Below, one piece after another: positions 61,401 through 64,000 of a stretch of DNA of 64,000 bases (its first letter is position 1; each line of letters opens with the position of its first letter). Position numbers and translations under genes: made by a program. The notes under the pieces were generated by a model, which was not told the DNA's origin, did not search any database, and saw only the letters and a program-made list of their open reading frames with translations. The DNA comes from Flavobacteriales bacterium UBA3364 (GTDB lineage Bacteria > Bacteroidota > Bacteroidia > Flavobacteriales_F > PHOS-HE28), in NCBI GenBank assembly GCA_002360495.1, contig DEQO01000066.1, positions 1 through 64,000 of the forward strand, written 5' to 3'.

Positions 61401-62720
61401 ACCTACAGCCAGACATCAGGTATCCTGCTGCCGGGCTACTCAAGGGCGACCAACATCATCGGGATGGACAACTTCGGGGCTCCGGGCTTCGGGTTCATCA
61501 CGGGTCAGCAGAACCACGACCTCAGTGGCGACATCGTGCGCGACTTCGCGACCAGCGCCTCGCAGCGTGGATGGCTGGTCACCACACCGTCGATCTTCAA
61601 TCCGTACACGAACGCGCGGAACGAGACCTTCAATGCGCGGCTCAGTTTGGAACCGTTCAGGGGCATGCGCATCGAACTGATGGCCAACCGGACCAAGGCC
61701 GACAACAACAGTTCCTTCTTCCGCTACAACAACGAGGAACAGCGGTATGTCAACGACAGTCCACGGGATGCGGGAAGCTTCAGCGTTAGCATGCTGAACT
61801 GGCGCACCACTTTCTCCAAGGACGACAAGAACTTCGTGAACCAGGTCTTCCAGAACCTGCTGGACAACCGCACGGTCATCAGTTCCCGCCTGGGGGCCGC
61901 AGCCGGTCTGGCGTTGGATCCGGGCACGGGCTATGTCCAAGGGTACGGCCCAACGAACCAGGATGTCGTCATACCATCTTTCCTGGCCGCCTACACCGGC
62001 AAGAGCGCGGAGAACGTGAAGCTGGACCCCCTCACCTTGGTGCCCGCACCGAACTGGGATGTGACGTACGACGGCCTCACCAAGATCGCCATGTTCGAGA
62101 AGATGTTCCGCACCTTCACGGTGAAGAACAGCTACCGCTCCACGTTCAACGTCTCCAGCTACCAGACCAACCTCCTCTACACGGAAGGAGCAGGGGTGAC
62201 GGACGATGCGGGCAACTTCATCCCGGAACGCCAGATCGCCGTGGTCACGATCCAGGAAGTGATGCGTCCGCTGCTGGGCTTCGACGCCACCTTGAAGAAC
62301 AGCCTGCTGGCGAAGTTCGAATACAACAGGGACCGCAACCTCAGCCTCAGCCTCACGAACAACCAGGTCACCGAAGTGCGCGGCAAGGAATATGTCGTGG
62401 GTACAGGCTATCGGTTGAAGGATGTGAAATTCCCCTTCGCGATCGGCGGCAATACCCCGAAGAGCGATCTGAACCTGAGGGTCGATCTGAGCCTTCGCGA
62501 CAACGCCACGGTCATCCGCAAGATCCAGGAGGAGCAGAACCAGGTCACGGCCGGGCAGAACATCATCTCCATAAAGACCTCCGCGGATTACGTGGTCAAC
62601 CAGCGGCTCAACGTCCGGGCCTTCTATGAACGCGTGATCAATACCCCGGTGATCTCCACCTCCTTCCCCTCGGCCAACACCAACGCGGGGATCAGCCTGC
62701 GGTTCACGTTGGCGCAGTAG
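55440..62720 (+). CDS. sprA: gliding motility/type IX secretion translocon protein SprA
   Basis: At 2426 aa it has the size of SprA, the giant outer-membrane barrel through which type IX substrates pass. The N-terminal region has RPPMSLSLDEYLNYDMQRSMENYW, then LIPAIKVRGEAFDRIFGGNTIDIKPRGSAEVIFG, INTNYNTQATFDFENQVKLDYTGYEDEIIQKIEAGN and RIEVWVTNTR, all typical of SprA. Many strand-like repeats follow, to an aromatic-rich C-terminus ending SLRFTLAQ. The leader (WGMLGRIVLLAVMAGAADDVKG) is a plausible signal sequence. A basic, low-complexity segment (KGKGRPAKAGGGKTSVAKPD) near residue 1940 may be a species-specific loop. SprA would export the sorting-domain proteins found in this window. Confidence 0.97.
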   Translation: MTSYLIPKRLWGMLGRIVLLAVMAGAADDVKGRALLYTALVMQVDSPEVQLQFPLTDPLTPGAPSTGNINLADPDNIRNEVIYDPVTGQYIMQSSVGGSFDYRPPMSLSLDEYLNYDMQRSMENYWLDRVEEDSQSAQKELIPAIKVRGEAFDRIFGGNTIDIKPRGSAEVIFGINISKTENPRIPINQRRITTFNFDQRIQLNLVGNIGEKLKINTNYNTQATFDFENQVKLDYTGYEDEIIQKIEAGNVSLPLRGTLIQGSQSLFGLKTELRFGRLTATAIFSQEKGQRRNVQSQGGAQTTNFDIKADEYEANKHYFLNYFFRDRYDAAMRTLPTVNSGALIQRIEVWVTNTRQDFQQTRNIVAFTDLGEDASAASIAAGHISTGLPPGLVQDGPGDRADNAANTLYQQVSTNTGITGFENSSEALQQLGLVASRHFEKLESARLLTPSEYTVNQRLGFITLNQQLNNDEVLAVAYQYTLDGITYQVGQFAQDGVFTGTDPGGGTGTQEPQGTEALVLRLLKATITNPRIPLWDLMMKNVYSLGAFQVNEDKFRLDLIYNNPVTGVDVNYIPLAPLDQIPLIQSLGMDRLDPNNAPNPDGWFDFIDNAATTGGTIQSQSGRVYFTVLEPFGSYLDAQLVGVPPEIKRTIVYQQLYDSTKVAAQNIPELNRFRLKGSYRSASSDVISLNSVNIPQGSVSVTAGGVKLIENQDYTVDYNLGRVRILNQGILESGTPINIALESNSLFSIQTKTLAGARFDYKINKDFIIGGTVMNLYERPLTQKVNVGEEPIRNTMLGLDANWQSKSQWLTDMVDKLPFYATKQESNVTASLEAAYLIPGHSRAIGNAGTSYIDDFEGSVSVIDLRTQSLWFHAAVPQGQFSLFPEGELVNDLGAGFRRARLSWYVIDPLFFRNNELTPANISNSTSIRSDNRMREVLEQEVFPNRQLAAGTPTNIPVLDLTYYPSERGPYNYNPDLTDQGDLFTPENNWAGITRRITTTDFEASNIETIQFWVMDPFYNASNSAGEPATNVNSVNSTGGDLYINLGNISEDILRDGRKSFENGLPNAPDDVSQETDETVWGVVPTTQSVVNAFAIAQGDNNSNRFQDVGQDGLASPATGIAGRDESVFFADYLNTLNPGARNRWQTDPSNDDYHFFRGSDYDADGLDVLERYKRFNDPEGNSITDEDAQENYPTQQTTLPTTEDINQDQNLSENESYWQYKIPLKPADMVVGRGFITDRILGTANTPEGPKQVYWYQFKVPVKQPTDVINGIQDFRSIRFLRMFMHGWQQEATLRFARFEFVRGEWRKYLQTLQTPGEVIPGDPDPTLFEIAAVNIEENGNRTPINYVLPPNINQEIDVASANLRNLNEQSLQLRVCNLPDGDARAGFRNVQFDIRSYKKLRMYIHAESRDANFPIEYGDATVFVRLGNDLDQNYYEYEVPVVPSQFFNRDPFSVWPEANNMIIEFAKLNDLKIQRDQSGASRTDRYAGSDGDRRVFVKGNPNLSQMRSIMIGVRNPKKEGDEANPWKQDDGLPKCLEVWVNELRLTDFDQSGGWATLGRVNAQLADLGNVSVAGNYSTPFWGSIDKRVSERQRETKYGVDVSANLEMGKFLPEASQVKVPLYIGYTEQISDPQFDPLNPDILFTDATRTLSKDERKERKKLTQTYTRRRSINLTNVRKEREQGSKEQFFDVENLSFNYAYGDQEYRDVNTAYENTRTYRGSIAYVHNPKPRPIEPFADVGFVSKSKWLKLVKDFNVNMGFKQITMRTAVDRSYLERLVRPNPDIETLPPTPTYNKHFNWNSQYGFRYDITKSLKVDFNANNMAFIGETPGRVNAKSGNDYDLWKDSVLTSIRNWGEPSHYDHTIGITYTLPLDKFPLTDWLTVNTGYTAGYQWDRAPLTQDSLGAVIQNSQNISVNGQLNFVNLYNKSKFLKKVNDKGKGRPAKAGGGKTSVAKPDSTAKQPKGEPFNILEAFARVIMIVRTGTVTYSQTSGILLPGYSRATNIIGMDNFGAPGFGFITGQQNHDLSGDIVRDFATSASQRGWLVTTPSIFNPYTNARNETFNARLSLEPFRGMRIELMANRTKADNNSSFFRYNNEEQRYVNDSPRDAGSFSVSMLNWRTTFSKDDKNFVNQVFQNLLDNRTVISSRLGAAAGLALDPGTGYVQGYGPTNQDVVIPSFLAAYTGKSAENVKLDPLTLVPAPNWDVTYDGLTKIAMFEKMFRTFTVKNSYRSTFNVSSYQTNLLYTEGAGVTDDAGNFIPERQIAVVTIQEVMRPLLGFDATLKNSLLAKFEYNRDRNLSLSLTNNQVTEVRGKEYVVGTGYRLKDVKFPFAIGGNTPKSDLNLRVDLSLRDNATVIRKIQEEQNQVTAGQNIISIKTSADYVVNQRLNVRAFYERVINTPVISTSFPSANTNAGISLRFTLAQ

Positions 62721-62840
62721 CCTCGTCGAAATTCCCAGGAGCAGGTCTTTGGCCATTGCCCCTGCCTCTGCGCCTTCCCTGTCCCCATACCGTTGCACCC
62801 CTTACTTTCGCCACCAGATCAATCACGCTCTCAACAGACC

Positions 62841-63221
62841 ATGAACATCCCGGCCGAACTGCGCTACACGAAGGACCATGAATGGGTCCGCATCGAAGGC
62901 AATACCGCCACCATCGGCATCACCGATTTCGCGCAGGGCGAATTGGGTGACATCGTCTTCATCGACATCGGCAGCGAAGGCCAGGAACTGGCACATGAGG
63001 CGGTGTTCGGTACCGTGGAAGCGGTGAAGACCGTGAGCGATCTGTTCATGCCCGTGAGCGGAACGGTCAGCACGGTGAACCCTGGCCTGGCCGATGATCC
63101 CGCCTCGGTGAACACCGATCCCTACGGCAAAGGCTGGATGGTGAAAGTGCGCATGAGCAACCCTGCCGAAGTGGATGCCCTGCTCACCGCCGACCAGTAC
63201 AAGGCGCTCGTCGGGGCCTGA
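62841..63221 (+). CDS. gcvH: glycine cleavage system H protein
   Basis: The 126-aa protein starts [20 protein letters not shown] at 62841 and carries the lipoyl-lysine motif [19 protein letters not shown] (Lys near residue 64). The rest ([33 protein letters not shown]) is standard. Lipoylated GcvH carries the aminomethyl group between glycine cleavage proteins; no other gcv gene is in the window. A TACTTTCG (62803-62810) resembles a -7 box 30 bp upstream. The stop overlaps the VanZ gene start by one base (TGATG). Confidence 0.97.
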   Translation: MNIPAELRYTKDHEWVRIEGNTATIGITDFAQGELGDIVFIDIGSEGQELAHEAVFGTVEAVKTVSDLFMPVSGTVSTVNPGLADDPASVNTDPYGKGWMVKVRMSNPAEVDALLTADQYKALVGA

Positions 63222-63625
63222 TGTCCATTTTACAACGGTCCATGCGGCCGGCGCTCGCTTGGGCGTTGTTGATCGCATTCCTGTGTCTTACGCCCGGCAA
63301 GGCCTTGCCCCAATGGCAATGGGCCGATCTGTTGCGTGTGGACAAACTGGTGCATATGGGGATGTTCGCCGTGCTCACCGTGTTGCTGGCGCGGGGCTTG
63401 CGGGACCGGTCGGCGAACACGCGGCCCCTGCCGAGGCTCTTGTTGATGGCTGGTGCCCTCTCGGTGGCGTATGGTGCCAGCATGGAAGTGCTGCAGGAGA
63501 TCCCCGGTTTGAACCGGCGAGGTGATATCATCGACCTCATTGCCAACACGGTCGGTGCGGTGGCCGGTGCGTATTGGCTTCGCTGGAGATTGAAGCGGAA
63601 CGCCGCTGCGACCACGGTTGCATAG
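63221..63625 (+). CDS. VanZ family membrane protein
   Basis: The 134-aa protein has three to four helices and the VanZ pattern: LAWALLIAFLCLTPGKALP, VDKLVHMGMFAVLTVLLARGL with the K-x-x-H motif, then YGASMEVLQEIPGLNRRGDIIDLIANTVGAVAGAYWL, where E-x-x-Q and D-x-x-D-x-x-x-N are diagnostic. VanZ-like proteins are small membrane proteins of uncertain function; one confers low-level teicoplanin resistance. It is coupled to gcvH by a TGATG overlap. Next to gcvH is a common position for it in this phylum. Confidence 0.9.
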   Translation: MSILQRSMRPALAWALLIAFLCLTPGKALPQWQWADLLRVDKLVHMGMFAVLTVLLARGLRDRSANTRPLPRLLLMAGALSVAYGASMEVLQEIPGLNRRGDIIDLIANTVGAVAGAYWLRWRLKRNAAATTVA

Positions 63626-63730
63626 CCCCGGTCCAAGGGCCCGTCAGCGGCTTTGCCCTTGCGGATCAGAAGACGCTCGCTTCAATACCTTTACGGATCA
63701 CCGTCGTTTTGGAGCGATGGGGAACACCGC

Positions 63731-64000
63731 ATGGCTACCAAGACATTGACCGTCCGCCGTACGGCGGGCATGCCCGACCCGCGCACCACGCCGACCATCG
63801 ACCAGGTCGGCATCGAAGAGCGCGTGGCCCGCATCAAAACGCGCAGCATCAAGAAGGAGACCAAGGTGCAGGGCATGAAGCTCGCGCTGAGCATGATCGA
63901 TCTCACGACGCTTGAAGGTGCCGATACACCGAGCAAGGTGAGGCAGCTTTGCTACAAGGCCATGCATCCGCATGATGCACTGCCGGGGCTTCCGAATTGC
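63731..64000 (+). CDS. deoC: deoxyribose-phosphate aldolase, 3'-truncated
   Basis: ATG at 63731 opens a frame that runs off the window end after 90 codons. The product begins MATKTLTVRRTAGMPDPRTT, then IEERVARIKTRSIKKETKVQGMKLALSMIDLTTLEGADTPSKVRQLCYKAM. The I-D-L-T-T-L-E-G-A-D-T-P segment is the DeoC signature region in Bacteroidota. The enzyme cleaves 2-deoxyribose 5-phosphate to glyceraldehyde 3-phosphate and acetaldehyde. The Schiff-base Lys lies beyond the window. A TACCTTTA (63686-63693) may be its -7 box. Confidence 0.88.
   Translation, partial: MATKTLTVRRTAGMPDPRTTPTIDQVGIEERVARIKTRSIKKETKVQGMKLALSMIDLTTLEGADTPSKVRQLCYKAMHPHDALPGLPNC

Noticed and set aside
61440..62798. 452-codon open frame on the minus strand opposite the end of sprA
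   Set aside because: Shadow of the SprA frame.

Overview
The window reads as chromosomal DNA from a high-G+C member of the Bacteroidota, most likely a Flavobacteriales-type aerobe. The evidence is a full-length SprA (gliding/type IX secretion), several secreted proteins with type IX C-terminal sorting domains, the rimP-nusA-infB operon with a short NusA, an alternative complex III operon (actABCDEF) running into coxBA, and TAnnTTTG promoter boxes of the Bacteroidota kind. The closest species cannot be named from the sequence alone.

Layout. 1-5.5 kb: a truncated GrpB-family gene, small hypothetical or YciI, Gre-like and NTF2-like genes, and a large secreted trypsin-like protease with 72-bp tandem repeats. 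5.5-12.2 kb: an accessory stretch. It holds a membrane protein, three consecutive nuclease-like genes (DUF3883/PD-(D/E)XK-like, another PD-(D/E)XK-like, HNH), a MazG-type pyrophosphohydrolase, a minus-strand three-gene operon (TIGR04255, an NWDG-motif protein, a hypothetical), and a divergent plus-strand pair (winged-helix-like protein plus a proteasome-beta-like Ntn hydrolase). The two divergent units share an intergenic inverted repeat. 12.3-25.6 kb: formate dehydrogenase alpha and beta subunits on the minus strand, separated by two plus-strand genes; a diheme cytochrome c; HAD and queuosine-transport genes; a MOSC protein translationally coupled to a five-heme cytochrome with a type IX sorting domain; and a MORN-repeat protein. 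25.6-30.2 kb: rimP-nusA-infB. 30.2-42.7 kb: a SPOR protein, then actABCDEF, a 46-codon membrane ORF, coxB and coxA, closed by a strong terminator. 42.9-47.9 kb: beta-barrel protein, ruvB, a CPA2 antiporter, queG. 47.9-54.7 kb: a cluster of secreted and outer-membrane genes (Omp28, DUF6029, TlpA, a secreted thioredoxin-domain protein broken by an in-frame TAA, a further sorting-domain protein) and a sirtuin. 54.8-64 kb: ruvA, sprA, gcvH, a VanZ-family gene and a 3'-truncated deoC.

Working together: formate dehydrogenase would deliver electrons to NAD+. ActA-F would oxidise menaquinol and pass electrons through its haems to CoxAB, probably as one supercomplex. SprA would export the sorting-domain proteins encoded around it, including, unusually, a multihaem cytochrome.

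No tRNA, rRNA, CRISPR array, insertion sequence or attachment site was recognised. No gene-free stretch exceeds about 300 bases. The most promising undescribed material is the divergent locus at 8.9-12.2 kb.
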